NCBI GenBank assembly: GCA_017445755.1
Contig: JAFSSE010000012.1
Coordinates: 30,779-94,778 of the forward strand
Source: Bacteroidales bacterium
GTDB lineage: Bacteria > Bacteroidota > Bacteroidia > Bacteroidales > UBA932
Direction: 5' to 3'
DNA: 64,000 nt
Part shown: one piece after another, positions 25,378-34,116 of the stretch
Layout of the letters: each line of letters begins with the position of its first letter
Position numbering within the stretch: position 1 is the stretch's first letter
Made by a program: the position numbers and the translations under genes
Notes under the pieces: model-generated
The model's input: only the letters and a program-made list of their open reading frames with translations
The model's database searches: none
What the model was told of the DNA's origin: nothing

Positions 25378-26421
25378 ATGAATAATATATCTAGATCATT
25401 AACCCTCTCCGCCCTGGCCGTGCTCATCCTTTCCGGCTGTGCAAAGGAAACCACCACGGCCCCGAATTTCGCGGCAAAGCTGTACTTCGACTCCTGGATT
25501 CAGGTCTGGCAGAGCGATCATGGCAATTCCGCCCGGGAAGCCGGAAACGGCATCTGGATCCTCGAAGAAGAGGTCGGGACGGGTGATACCTACGCCGACA
25601 GCTGCATGTTCGCAAACCTCGACTATACCATTACGGACCTGCAGGGAAATGTATCCGGAACTACTTATGAGTCAGTAGCAAAGCGAGTTGGTACCTATAA
25701 CAAGTCCTACTACTATGGACCGAAAATCAGCATAATCCAGGAAGGCGGCTGCTACGCAGGCCTCCAGGACGCCCTCTCCGGGATGAAGATCGGCGGAAGA
25801 AGGAAGGTCGCTATCCCCTCCTGGCTGATGACAACAGCCCGCTACGACTCCCCTGACGGCTATCTCGCCGTAACCACCAATATCAACCCCGCAATCTACG
25901 ACATCACCTTACGGGAGCAGATTTACAATATTTACGACTGGGAAACCGACTCCCTGGACGTTTACGCAAAGAAATTCATGAACGGAGCCGACTCGACCTT
26001 CTTCGCCGGAGATTCGACAGCCGCCCGCTACGGTTTCTACTTCGAGCCCCTCAACACCGGCTATGCCGAGGAGAAGCTTCCCTCCGATACTACCTTCAAG
26101 ATCAATTACGTAGCCCGGCTCCTGAACGGCCAGGTCTTCGACACCACAATCGCCGATACCGCAAAGGTCTGGAACCTTTATGACCCCACAAAGACCTACA
26201 AGAGCGTGGAAGTCACCCTCAGCGAGAACGTCAACGAAATCACCATGAACGAGAGTTCAAACCTGCTCCTGGGGTTCCAGGCGGGCTGCGCAATGCTCCA
26301 TAAGGGGATGAAAGGAAGGGTTGCCTTCTACTCGTCCTACGGATACACCTACAGCGGCACCGGATCGGCGGTTCCTCCGTTCTCTCCCCTGGTTTTTGAC
26401 CTCTTCTATACGGAGGAGTAA
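25378..26421 (+). CDS. Two-domain FKBP-type peptidyl-prolyl isomerase lipoprotein
   Basis: 347 residues. Lipobox ILSGC with Cys21. Two FKBP-like domains can be seen: the first (about 60-190) with LDYTITDLQGNVSGTTYES and AGLQDALSGMKIGGRRKVAIPSW, the second (about 220-347) with INYVARLLNGQVFDTT, LGFQAGCAMLHKGMKGRVAFYSSYGY and PPFSPLVFDLFYTEE. Both match the central FKBP layout of hydrophobic strand, K-G-G/R-V/A-x-x-P/Y-S. It follows the single-domain FKBP by 10 bases. Probably an outer-membrane-facing chaperone or isomerase. Confidence 0.85.
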   Translation: MNNISRSLTLSALAVLILSGCAKETTTAPNFAAKLYFDSWIQVWQSDHGNSAREAGNGIWILEEEVGTGDTYADSCMFANLDYTITDLQGNVSGTTYESVAKRVGTYNKSYYYGPKISIIQEGGCYAGLQDALSGMKIGGRRKVAIPSWLMTTARYDSPDGYLAVTTNINPAIYDITLREQIYNIYDWETDSLDVYAKKFMNGADSTFFAGDSTAARYGFYFEPLNTGYAEEKLPSDTTFKINYVARLLNGQVFDTTIADTAKVWNLYDPTKTYKSVEVTLSENVNEITMNESSNLLLGFQAGCAMLHKGMKGRVAFYSSYGYTYSGTGSAVPPFSPLVFDLFYTEE

Positions 26422-26424
26422 CGG

Positions 26425-27822
26425 ATGGCAGCACAGAGCGCACCGACCGAACTCGGAACCAAAAGCATCAACTCCCTCATACGGCAATACGCAGTCCCTG
26501 GCATAATAGCCATGACCGCGTCGTCCCTTTACAATATGGTCGACAGCATTTTCATCGGCCATATCCCCCAGGCGGGGGCGCTGGCGATATCCGGACTTGC
26601 CGTCACCTTCCCCCTGATGAACATTTCCGCCGCCCTCGGCACCCTGGTCGGTGTCGGCGCAGCGACGATGATTTCGGTCCTCCTGGGCCAGAAAAACTAC
26701 GGGACTGCAGGAAAGGTCCTCTCCAACGAAGTGACCCTGAACATAATTGTAGGCCTTGTTTTCACGGTGGCGACCCTGCTTTTCATGGATCCCATCCTGC
26801 TGTTTTTCGGGGCGAGCCAGAACACCCTTCCCTACGCCCGGGACTACATGGTCATCATTTCCATAGGCAACGTCTTCACCCACCTCTACTTCGGGCTCAA
26901 CAGCGTAATCCGATCCTCCGGAAATCCGCGGCTGGCGATGAACCTGACCCTGTTTACGGTCATTTCAAACGCCATTTTGGACCCGGTCTTCATCTTTGTC
27001 CTCGGAATGGGCATCCGCGGAGCCGCCCTTGCAACCGTAATCTGCCAGATTGCGGCCCTGGCCTATACTCTATACTATTTCTTCGACAGGAAGAAATTCC
27101 TCCACCTGGACCGCCGCCGTCCGCTCCAGCTCGACTGGCGCATCGCCAAGGACTCCCTCGCAATTGGCATGGGCCCCTTCCTTATGAACCTCGCGAGCTG
27201 CATCGTCGTACTGTTCATAAACAACCAGCTGCTCAAATACGGCGGGGACCTCGCCATTGGCGCCTACGGAATCGCCAACCGGATTTCCTTCCTCTTCGCC
27301 ATGGTGGTGGTCGGTTTCAACCACGGCATGCAGCCGATTGCCGGCTACAACTACGGAGCAAGGCAGTACTCCAGGGTCCGGGAAGTATATGTAAAAACCT
27401 CCCTCTGGGCCACTGCAGTAATGACTGTCGGTTTCATTATCTCGGAATTCCTTTCCGCACCGGCCGTATCGCTCTTTACCCATGACCCCGAGCTGACCGC
27501 CCTTGCGGAACGCGGAATCCGGCAAATGAACATAGTCTTCCCCATCATCGGCTTCCAGATGGTCACGACAAACCTCTTCCAATGCCTCGGAATGGTACAG
27601 AAGTCCATCTTCCTTTCCCTTACGCGGCAGCTTCTTTTCCTCGTGCCCTGCGTCTATATCCTTCCCTCCCTCATGGGTTCGGAGGCGGGCGTCTGGTACA
27701 GTTTCCCTATTTCCGATTTCCTTGCATCGGTTCTGACCGCCATCTTCGCCGTTGACCTTCTCCGTAAGCTCGGCCATCTGAAAGACGGTGACGACCCCTC
27801 AATCCTCGGCAGCAAAATATGA
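26425..27822 (+). CDS. MATE-family efflux transporter
   Basis: 465 residues, twelve membrane helices in two halves. Hallmarks include IRQYAVPGIIAMTASSLYNMVDSIFIGH at the N-terminus (P-x-I-x-x-x-x-x-x-x-x-N-x-D) and VGFNHGMQPIAGYNYGARQY in the second half. MATE carriers export cationic drugs or metabolites in exchange for sodium or protons. The start lies 3 bases after the FKBP stop and the stop overlaps the next gene by 4 bases, so it belongs to this operon. Substrate unknown. Confidence 0.93.
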   Translation: MAAQSAPTELGTKSINSLIRQYAVPGIIAMTASSLYNMVDSIFIGHIPQAGALAISGLAVTFPLMNISAALGTLVGVGAATMISVLLGQKNYGTAGKVLSNEVTLNIIVGLVFTVATLLFMDPILLFFGASQNTLPYARDYMVIISIGNVFTHLYFGLNSVIRSSGNPRLAMNLTLFTVISNAILDPVFIFVLGMGIRGAALATVICQIAALAYTLYYFFDRKKFLHLDRRRPLQLDWRIAKDSLAIGMGPFLMNLASCIVVLFINNQLLKYGGDLAIGAYGIANRISFLFAMVVVGFNHGMQPIAGYNYGARQYSRVREVYVKTSLWATAVMTVGFIISEFLSAPAVSLFTHDPELTALAERGIRQMNIVFPIIGFQMVTTNLFQCLGMVQKSIFLSLTRQLLFLVPCVYILPSLMGSEAGVWYSFPISDFLASVLTAIFAVDLLRKLGHLKDGDDPSILGSKI

Positions 27823-28427
27823 AAACCCTTATCACAATAGGACGCTCCTTTGGCAGCGGAGGCGGCTTTGTCGCCCAGGAGATTGGCCGCCGTCTCGGCA
27901 TCAAAGTCTGGGACAACGACCTGATTTCCAAGGCCGCGGAAGAAAGCGGCTTCTCAAAGGACCTTTTCGCCCGCAGCGACGAGTCGAAAAGCGCCTTCTC
28001 ACTCTCGAGCTTCTTCGCTTCATGGAGGTTCGGCCAGGCCCAGGACTACGTCGGCTCCGACGCCCTCTTCAGAATCCAGAGCGAGGTGATCCGCCGCATC
28101 GCCTCTGAGGGTTCCGCCATTTTTGTCGGACGCTGCTCCGACTACATTCTGAGGGACATGGATACTCTCGACGTCTTTGTCGCGGCCCCTTCGGAGTACC
28201 GTATAGAGAGGGTGGCCCAGAGGGAGAACATGACTCCCGAACAGGCCGAAGAGCTTATCCGGAAAAAGGACCGCACGAGGCAGGCATATTACAATTTCTT
28301 CACCTTCGGGAACTGGGGCTCGGCAGACGGATACGACCTCTGCGTCGACAGCTCAATCCTCGGTATCGAAGGGACTGCGGACTTTATTATCGAATTCGGC
28401 AGGAGGGCAGGAAAGATTGATGGGTAG
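27819..28427 (+). CDS. Cytidylate kinase-like P-loop protein
   Basis: 202 residues. The N-terminal ITIGRSFGSGGGFVAQEIGRRLG is the variant P-loop of the cytidylate-kinase-like family (AAA_26), with DNDLISKAAE just after it. A lid-like region R-E-N-M-T-x-E-x-A-E-x-L-I-x-K-x-D-x-x-R-x-x-Y-Y is typical of this family and is not the canonical Cmk. These proteins are predicted nucleotide kinases, but a substrate has rarely been shown. Overlaps the MATE gene by 4 bases and the serine hydrolase gene by 11. Confidence 0.85.
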   Translation: MKTLITIGRSFGSGGGFVAQEIGRRLGIKVWDNDLISKAAEESGFSKDLFARSDESKSAFSLSSFFASWRFGQAQDYVGSDALFRIQSEVIRRIASEGSAIFVGRCSDYILRDMDTLDVFVAAPSEYRIERVAQRENMTPEQAEELIRKKDRTRQAYYNFFTFGNWGSADGYDLCVDSSILGIEGTADFIIEFGRRAGKIDG

Positions 28428-29664
28428 GAAGGTGCTCGCTTCCGTTATTCTGTCTCTCGTGGCGCTGGTCGCCGCGGGACAGTACCGCTATCCCGTATCC
28501 ATCAACGAAATGCTCTCCAACAGCATGTCCGAGACGCCTGAGCTTAAAAAGATGGATGAGAAGATCGACAGCTTCATGACCTTCTGGGGAATCCGAGGAG
28601 CATCGCTGAGCATAATGCGGGGAGATTCCCTGCTCTTTTCAAAGGGCTACGGCTGGGCGGACAAGGAAAGGGGACGAAGGATGGAACCCGGAACCACAAT
28701 GCGCCTTGCCTCCGTTTCGAAACTCCTGACCGCCGTAGGTATAATGACCCTCCAGGAAAAAGGGCTCCTGAATATCCAGAGCCCCGTTTTCGGACCTTAC
28801 GGCATCCTCAGTGAATACGACCGGTACATCCGGGATGACAACTATTACCTTATTACCGTCGAGCACCTGCTCCGCCACCAGGGCGGTTTCACCCGGCGTT
28901 TCGGGGACCCCATGTTCTCGACCCAGCAGCTGATGCGGCAGCACGGCCTGACTAGCCCGCCGGATGCCGAGACCATCCTTCGGACCCAGCTCCCCTACCG
29001 CCTCGACTTCGAGCCAGGGACATCGACCTACTACTCCAATCTGGGATACCTCCTGCTTTCGCTTATAATTGAGAAAACCAGCGGCAAGAGCTATGAGCAG
29101 TTCATGCAGGAGGAGGTCTTTGAAAAGGCCGGCTGCTATGACTTCCATATCGCCGGAAACTACTACAAGGACCGCTACAATGGGGAAAGCCGCTATTACA
29201 TGCAGGCCGACAGCGAACCTGTCCCGGATATTTCCGGGAGCGGAAACCTGGTGGAGAAATGCTACGGAGGAAACGATCTTCCGACCCTTTCAGGGGCCGG
29301 TGCATGGGTCGGGTCCACGCCGGAACTCGCCCGTCTTGTCGCCTCCATAGACGGCATTCTCCGGGTTCCGGACCTCCTCGGTTTTTTCAGCATCTACCAG
29401 ATGACCCAGCGGCTCGGGGATGAGATTTACCCTCTCGGCTGGATTGACGCGACTTCCGAAGGGGAACTTACCCGTACCGGATCCTTCTCCGGGACTTCCG
29501 CCCTCATCAAATACTATCCCGACGGGGAGTGCTGGATAATGGTCACAAACACCAGCACCTGGCGCGGCTCCCGGTTCACGAAGAACACCTCCGGCTTCTT
29601 CAATAAGCTGAGGCCCCGCTTCTCGGATAAACTCCCGAAGCAGGACCTCTTCATCAAACGGTAA
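28417..29664 (+). CDS. Serine hydrolase, beta-lactamase/class C PBP-like, exported
   Basis: 415 residues (or 414 from the second ATG). Signal peptide to about residue 21 (VALVAAGQ). The beta-lactamase fold shows the S-x-x-K motif SVSK (about 99-102) in TTMRLASVSKLLTA, and the second-motif YSN in GTSTYYSNLGY. These enzymes include esterases, D-aminopeptidases and peptidoglycan peptidases. It begins inside the 3' end of the cytidylate kinase-like gene, so it is last in the operon started by the DHH gene. The exact substrate is unknown. Confidence 0.88.
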   Translation: MMGRKVLASVILSLVALVAAGQYRYPVSINEMLSNSMSETPELKKMDEKIDSFMTFWGIRGASLSIMRGDSLLFSKGYGWADKERGRRMEPGTTMRLASVSKLLTAVGIMTLQEKGLLNIQSPVFGPYGILSEYDRYIRDDNYYLITVEHLLRHQGGFTRRFGDPMFSTQQLMRQHGLTSPPDAETILRTQLPYRLDFEPGTSTYYSNLGYLLLSLIIEKTSGKSYEQFMQEEVFEKAGCYDFHIAGNYYKDRYNGESRYYMQADSEPVPDISGSGNLVEKCYGGNDLPTLSGAGAWVGSTPELARLVASIDGILRVPDLLGFFSIYQMTQRLGDEIYPLGWIDATSEGELTRTGSFSGTSALIKYYPDGECWIMVTNTSTWRGSRFTKNTSGFFNKLRPRFSDKLPKQDLFIKR

Positions 29665-29672
29665 AAAACCTC

Positions 29673-30584
29673 TTATTTCACGACGGACATAACCGCCTCG
29701 GCGATCGAATTAAGCTTCGTATCGACGGTATCGGCGCGGCTCGCGAGAACGCAAGGGACCTTTGTACCGACGAGCATACCCGCCTGGCGGACGCCGGAGG
29801 CAAGCTTGGAATTGGTCTTCCAGAATACGTTGGCGGACTCGATGTTCGGGAAGAGGATGCAGTCTGCATCTCCCGCAACCGGGCTCTCAAGTTTCTTGAT
29901 TTCAACCGATTCCCTGTCAATAGCTACGTCAAGGGCAAGAGGGCCGTCACCGACGCAGCCCTTGATCTGGCCGCGGTCGCACATCTTTGCGAGCATGGCG
30001 GCCTCAATGCATGCGGGCATCGAATCGAGCATCTGCTCGGAAGCGGCGAGGAAGGCGATCTTCGGCTTTGCAATGCCGAAGGACCTGGCGACTCCGACGA
30101 GGAAGCCGGCGATCTTGACCTTCTGGCGGAAATCCGGGAGCGGAACGACGGCCATATCGCTCATGAAGATGAGCTTGTGGTACATCGGGTTCTCGAGGAC
30201 CGCAACGTGGCTCAGAAGCCCCTTCGGAGGAAGGAGACCGGTCTCCTTGTTCAGGATGGCGCGGAGGAACTTGTCGGTGGAGCAGAGTCCCTTCATAAGG
30301 ACGTCGCCTTCTCCGTCATGGACCAACCTGACCGCCTCGGCGACCGCCTTGAGCTCGTCCTTTATATCGACAATGGTAAACTTCCCGACGTCGATTCCCC
30401 TTTCCTCGCAGACCTTTTTGATAAGGTCCTCGTCGCCGGTAAGGGTCACGGTGACAAATCCGAGGTCTGTTGCCTTGGAAGCCGCTTCAATGGTGTGCTC
30501 ATCGACAGCCCACGCTGCCACCATCCGCTTGCAGATGTTCTTCGCCTTGAGCTCGGCAAAGAGGTCGTTGAATGTCTTTATCAT
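29673..30584 (-). CDS. ptb: Phosphate butyryl/acyltransferase (Ptb-like)
   Basis: 303 residues from ATG 30584; a longer in-frame extension would run into the upstream gene and has no family support. It matches the short PTA/PTB family (about 300 residues): VLMKGLCSTDKFLRAILNKE, LSHVAVLENPMYHKLIFMSDMAV and VGDGPLALDVAIDRES are characteristic. Ptb converts acyl-CoA and phosphate to acyl-phosphate and CoA. It lies 4 bases after the acetate kinase gene, forming an acyl-CoA to carboxylate plus ATP module. Phosphate acetyltransferase activity is possible given the partner. Confidence 0.85.
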   Translation of the reverse strand: MIKTFNDLFAELKAKNICKRMVAAWAVDEHTIEAASKATDLGFVTVTLTGDEDLIKKVCEERGIDVGKFTIVDIKDELKAVAEAVRLVHDGEGDVLMKGLCSTDKFLRAILNKETGLLPPKGLLSHVAVLENPMYHKLIFMSDMAVVPLPDFRQKVKIAGFLVGVARSFGIAKPKIAFLAASEQMLDSMPACIEAAMLAKMCDRGQIKGCVGDGPLALDVAIDRESVEIKKLESPVAGDADCILFPNIESANVFWKTNSKLASGVRQAGMLVGTKVPCVLASRADTVDTKLNSIAEAVMSVVK

Positions 30585-30588
30585 GTTA

Positions 30589-31803
30589 TTAATCCTGGGT
30601 TTGGGAAACAAGGTGCATTGTATCGCGAGCAATGACCAGCTCTTCGTTTGTGCAGATGACGACGGCCTTGACCTTCGAGTCCGGAGTCGAGATAAGGGCA
30701 TCGTGGCCGCCGGTCATATTGGCCTCATAATCGACCTTGAGGCCGAGATACGAGAAGTTTTCAAGGACGCGGCGGCGGAGGCGGCTGTTGTTTTCGCCGA
30801 TTCCGCCGGTGAAGACGATCAGGTCTACGCCGTCCATGACAGCCACATAAGAGCCGATGTTCTTGATGATGTCATAGGTGAATTTCTTGAACGCGAGTTT
30901 CGCCTTGGGGTCGCCGTCATTCGCAAGGACGTTCATCTCGCGGGCGTCGGAGGTCTTCCCGGTGAGTCCGAGGAAGCCGGACTTGCGGTTCAGTATCGTG
31001 GACATCTCGTCGGGAGTGGTTCCGAGCTTTTTCATCAGGAAGAGGACGGCGTTGGCGTCGATATTGCCGACGCGGGTACCCATAATCATGCCTTCCAGCG
31101 GAGAGAAGCCCATCGAGGTATCGACGCAGCGGCCGCCTTCGATTGCGCAGATCGAGCTGCCGGCACCGAGGTGGCAGGTGATGATCTTCGATTCGGCGAT
31201 GTCGAGCCCTGCGAAGCGGGCGCCCTTGCCGGCGACATACTGGTGGGAGGTGCCATGGGCGCCGTAGCGGCGGACACGGTACTGCTCGTAATACTCATAA
31301 GGGAGGGCGTACATGAAGGCCTTCGGGGGCATTGTCTGATGGAAGGCGGTGTCGAAGGTTACGACCTGCGGAACAGTCGGAAGGACATGGCTGATTGCAC
31401 GGATTCCGAGGAGGTGGGCAGGGTTATGGAGAGGGGCGAACTCGGCGCAGTACTCGATTTTAGCGAGCACATCGTCGTTCACTATTGCACTTGAGGAGAA
31501 GAAATCACCACCCTGGACAATCCGGTGGCCGACTGCCTCGATGTCTTCCAGGGAGGAGAGGACGCCGTTTTCAGGATCCACGAGGGCGGAGAGAATCAGC
31601 TGCATGCCGACCTTATGATCCGGGATCTCTATATCCTTGACAATCTTTTCTTTCCCTGACGGGGCATATTGGAGGACACCCATGGGGAGTCCGATTTTTT
31701 CTGCGATTCCTTTGGCGATTACATCAAAAAGGTCATCGCTTTTCATGTCGAGAAGCTGGTATTTGATTGACGAGCTTCCGCAATTGATAACGAGAATGAT
31801 CAT
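30589..31803 (-). CDS. ackA: Acetate kinase
   Basis: 404 residues from ATG 31803; the upstream in-frame codons overlap the 5' leader. Motifs include INCGSSSIKYQL (nucleotide fold), HRIVQGGD, FDTAFHQTMP, YGAHGTSHQYV, CHLGAGSSI, DTSMGFSPLEG and FTGGIGENN, the full acetate-kinase set, and the length fits AckA rather than butyrate kinase (about 355). AckA converts acetyl-phosphate and ADP to acetate and ATP. A perfect -7 box TAACTTTG is at 31825-31832. It heads the ackA-ptb pair and is divergent from comEC. Confidence 0.95.
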   Translation of the reverse strand: MIILVINCGSSSIKYQLLDMKSDDLFDVIAKGIAEKIGLPMGVLQYAPSGKEKIVKDIEIPDHKVGMQLILSALVDPENGVLSSLEDIEAVGHRIVQGGDFFSSSAIVNDDVLAKIEYCAEFAPLHNPAHLLGIRAISHVLPTVPQVVTFDTAFHQTMPPKAFMYALPYEYYEQYRVRRYGAHGTSHQYVAGKGARFAGLDIAESKIITCHLGAGSSICAIEGGRCVDTSMGFSPLEGMIMGTRVGNIDANAVLFLMKKLGTTPDEMSTILNRKSGFLGLTGKTSDAREMNVLANDGDPKAKLAFKKFTYDIIKNIGSYVAVMDGVDLIVFTGGIGENNSRLRRRVLENFSYLGLKVDYEANMTGGHDALISTPDSKVKAVVICTNEELVIARDTMHLVSQTQD

Positions 31804-31824
31804 GATCTTAACTTTAAAGCGACG

Positions 31825-31832
31825 CAAAGTTA
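31825..31832 (-). promoter_or_regulatory. -7 box TAACTTTG for ackA-ptb
   Basis: Perfect TAnnTTTG on the minus strand, 21 bases before the ackA ATG; the leader would be about 15 bases. Confidence 0.65.
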
Positions 31833-31865
31833 AGGAAAATCACTCACTTTACCATAAAAAATTGC

Positions 31866-31873
31866 TACCTTAG
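31866..31873 (+). promoter_or_regulatory. -7-like box TACCTTAG for the comEC-like gene
   Basis: One mismatch to TAnnTTTG, 28 bases before the ATG at 31902, in the divergent gap with ackA. Confidence 0.4.
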
Positions 31874-31901
31874 CCGATGCCTGCAGCATAAACTGTGAAA
31901 A

Positions 31902-32972
31902 ATGGATCAGCCGTTCCATATAGAAGTGCTTACCTGCTCCTTCACAGCCGGAGTCGCCCTCGGGACGCTTCCGGGTGCATCCTATACCCTCGCCCTTGTC
32001 TCAAGCGCCCTTCTCTGCATCCTGCTGCTCCTTCCCTTTGCGGGAAAAATCCTTCCCCTGACCTTCCTCCTGACAGGTTTTATGTGCTCCCTTACGGCCT
32101 CCTTCGGATCTCCCGCCGCGGAGCCAGGTCTTCTCGGACGGCTCGCTGAGGAATGTGTCGGGAAAGTCAGGGCCGTAATCGACGCCATACCCTTTCCTTC
32201 CTCCGGAACCGCCCCCCTCCTTAAGGCCTTCCTGACCGGAGACAGAAGCTCTCTTTCAAGGGAAACCACGGCTGTTTTCCGAGCGTCAGGGGCCTCCCAC
32301 CTGCTGGCACTTTCGGGGCTGCATATCGGGGTTATATACTTGATTTTCAAACGCGTAGGAGGCGTTCTCGGAAACTCTCCCGCCATCCGGGCCCTAAGGT
32401 CTTTACTTACAGTTGCCGCAGCGGGGTTTTTCACCCTTATGGCAGGCGCCTCCCCATCCATCGTAAGGGCCTTTCTCTTTATCGCAATAAGCGAAATCTC
32501 CGTACTTGGCGGAAGGCAGCGGAACTCCCTGAAAATCCTCTGCCTGGCCCTTTTCCTCCAGCTCGCCGCCAGCCCCCTGACAATCCGGTCCGTCGGGTTC
32601 CAGCTCTCCTACGCCGCTATGCTTGGAATCTTCCTTCTTTTTCCTGTCATGGACTCATGGTATCCCGCCCCTGAAAAGCCGGCTCCCGCTGTCTTTCACC
32701 CGGTCCGCAGAATCTGGCAGGGAGCAGCCCTTTCAATTTCCTGCCAGGCCTTCACAGCCCCGCTCTGCTGGCATTATTTCCACTCTTTCCCACGATATTT
32801 TCTGCTTTCGAATCTTCTGGCACTGCCGCTCACAACGGGAATCATTACCCTTGCAATCGCGACCCTGGCGTCCTCTCTGCTTCCTTCGGGGCCGCCATCC
32901 ATTCTGGTTTTCCTGACTGACAGGGCAGTTTCCCTGCTACTTGAAATCCTTGGGATTATCGCTTCACTTTAA
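31902..32972 (+). CDS. ComEC/Rec2-family membrane protein, competence domain only
   Basis: 356 residues, about nine membrane helices. The conserved ComEC core is clear: KAFLTGDRSSLSRE, FRASGASHLLALSGLHIG, and AGASPSIVRAFLF. In competent bacteria ComEC forms the inner-membrane channel for single-stranded DNA. Typical ComEC proteins have 650-800 residues, with an N-terminal OB-like domain and often a C-terminal beta-lactamase-like nuclease domain; both are missing here. The 3' end overlaps the convergent apbE by 4 bases. Competence function is doubtful without the other domains. Confidence 0.85.
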   Translation: MDQPFHIEVLTCSFTAGVALGTLPGASYTLALVSSALLCILLLLPFAGKILPLTFLLTGFMCSLTASFGSPAAEPGLLGRLAEECVGKVRAVIDAIPFPSSGTAPLLKAFLTGDRSSLSRETTAVFRASGASHLLALSGLHIGVIYLIFKRVGGVLGNSPAIRALRSLLTVAAAGFFTLMAGASPSIVRAFLFIAISEISVLGGRQRNSLKILCLALFLQLAASPLTIRSVGFQLSYAAMLGIFLLFPVMDSWYPAPEKPAPAVFHPVRRIWQGAALSISCQAFTAPLCWHYFHSFPRYFLLSNLLALPLTTGIITLAIATLASSLLPSGPPSILVFLTDRAVSLLLEILGIIASL

Positions 32973-34036
32973 AAGCCGGGGCTGCGCCACGAGACCATTG
33001 ACCCGTCAGCGTCGGAGGATATGAGACAGGCCTCAACGCCATCGAGGGAAAGAATCAGCTCTCTCGATTTCTCCGTCCCGATTACCATGCACCAGGTTGC
33101 AAGGGCATCCGCCGCGGCGGCAGGCGAGGTCCCTCCGTCGGCGAAGGCGGGATGGACCGCGACCGTTGCGCTGAGGAGGGTGGATTCAGATGGGAAACCG
33201 GTCCTGGGGTCAATTGTATGGGAATACTTTCGACCCTCATGGACATAGAGTTTACGGTAATTCCCCGAAGTTACGAGCCCGCACGGTCCCCCGTCGGATT
33301 TCCATACACCCTCGAGGTCGGCCCCGGGAGTGTTGTTCCCGTCCGAAGGCCGGTCAATTCCGACCGTCCACATCTCCCCGGACGGATTAACCCCGTCACA
33401 GAAAATTTCCCCGATATCGACGAGCATGTCCTTAACCCCTACAGAGCTCAGCCATGAGGCGACAAGATCGCAGGAAAGGCCCTGGGCTACAGCGTTGTAG
33501 TTTAGAATCGGAAGGGCGTCGGAAGAGCTTTCGGGAAGTAGGAGGTCCGAAGGGGAAAGGGTCCCGTCGGGGCCGAGTAGCGGCCGGATGGATGGCTGAA
33601 GACGGGCCATGCCGCAGGAAGCGAGGGTTTTTTCAACAAGCCCTCCCGAAGGCAGGGAATCCCTCGTGAAACCGAAGCCCCAGATATCAAAAACAGGGCC
33701 TGCAGCACAGTCTATAGCCCCTTCCGAGAGTTCATACCAGCGGCGGGCCTCCCCGTACATGTCCATAAAAAGCTCGTTCGGGCGGATGGCTTCCCCCCTG
33801 TTGAACCTGGAGAGTAGGGAGCCCCTGTTATATCCGGAAAGGGTCGTATCTATAAGGGTCAGGATCGAATCTATGGAATAACGGATTTCCTCCGGAGATA
33901 GTTCCACCCCTTCGGTATTGAGCTTCACGCTGTAAACCCCGCCCTGGGCATAGCCCCGGATCTGGATATAGCGCTCACCCCGCCCACAGCAGAGAACAAG
34001 CAGCAAAAGAGTTGCAAAGAGGAGGTACCGTTTCAT
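32969..34036 (-). CDS. apbE: FAD:protein FMN transferase (ApbE), lipoprotein
   Basis: 355 residues from ATG 34036; a TTG 24 bases further up lies inside the -7 box and is rejected. A lipoprotein-type signal ends LVLCCG. ApbE motifs are IDCAAGPVFDIWGFG, YNAVAQGLSCDLVASWL, VDIGEIFCDG and SHTIDPRTGFP. It transfers FMN from FAD to Thr residues of exported proteins such as NqrB/NqrC and RnfG subunits. Monocistronic by context, with promoter TACCTTTG at 34058-34065. Confidence 0.92.
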   Translation of the reverse strand: MKRYLLFATLLLLVLCCGRGERYIQIRGYAQGGVYSVKLNTEGVELSPEEIRYSIDSILTLIDTTLSGYNRGSLLSRFNRGEAIRPNELFMDMYGEARRWYELSEGAIDCAAGPVFDIWGFGFTRDSLPSGGLVEKTLASCGMARLQPSIRPLLGPDGTLSPSDLLLPESSSDALPILNYNAVAQGLSCDLVASWLSSVGVKDMLVDIGEIFCDGVNPSGEMWTVGIDRPSDGNNTPGADLEGVWKSDGGPCGLVTSGNYRKLYVHEGRKYSHTIDPRTGFPSESTLLSATVAVHPAFADGGTSPAAAADALATWCMVIGTEKSRELILSLDGVEACLISSDADGSMVSWRSPGF

Positions 34037-34057
34037 AAATTTGGCAAAGTGTTTGTA

Positions 34058-34065
34058 CAAAGGTA
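34058..34065 (-). promoter_or_regulatory. -7 box TACCTTTG for apbE
   Basis: Perfect TAnnTTTG on the minus strand, 22 bases before the apbE ATG. Confidence 0.65.
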
Positions 34066-34116
34066 GGAGATTTCGCGGAAAATAGCGATATTTGCATGTT
34101 TATCGGTTTGAATTTT

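Noticed and set aside
29806-31494. 562-codon open frame opposite ptb-ackA
   Set aside because: Spans the antisense of two confirmed genes and reads as low-complexity protein.
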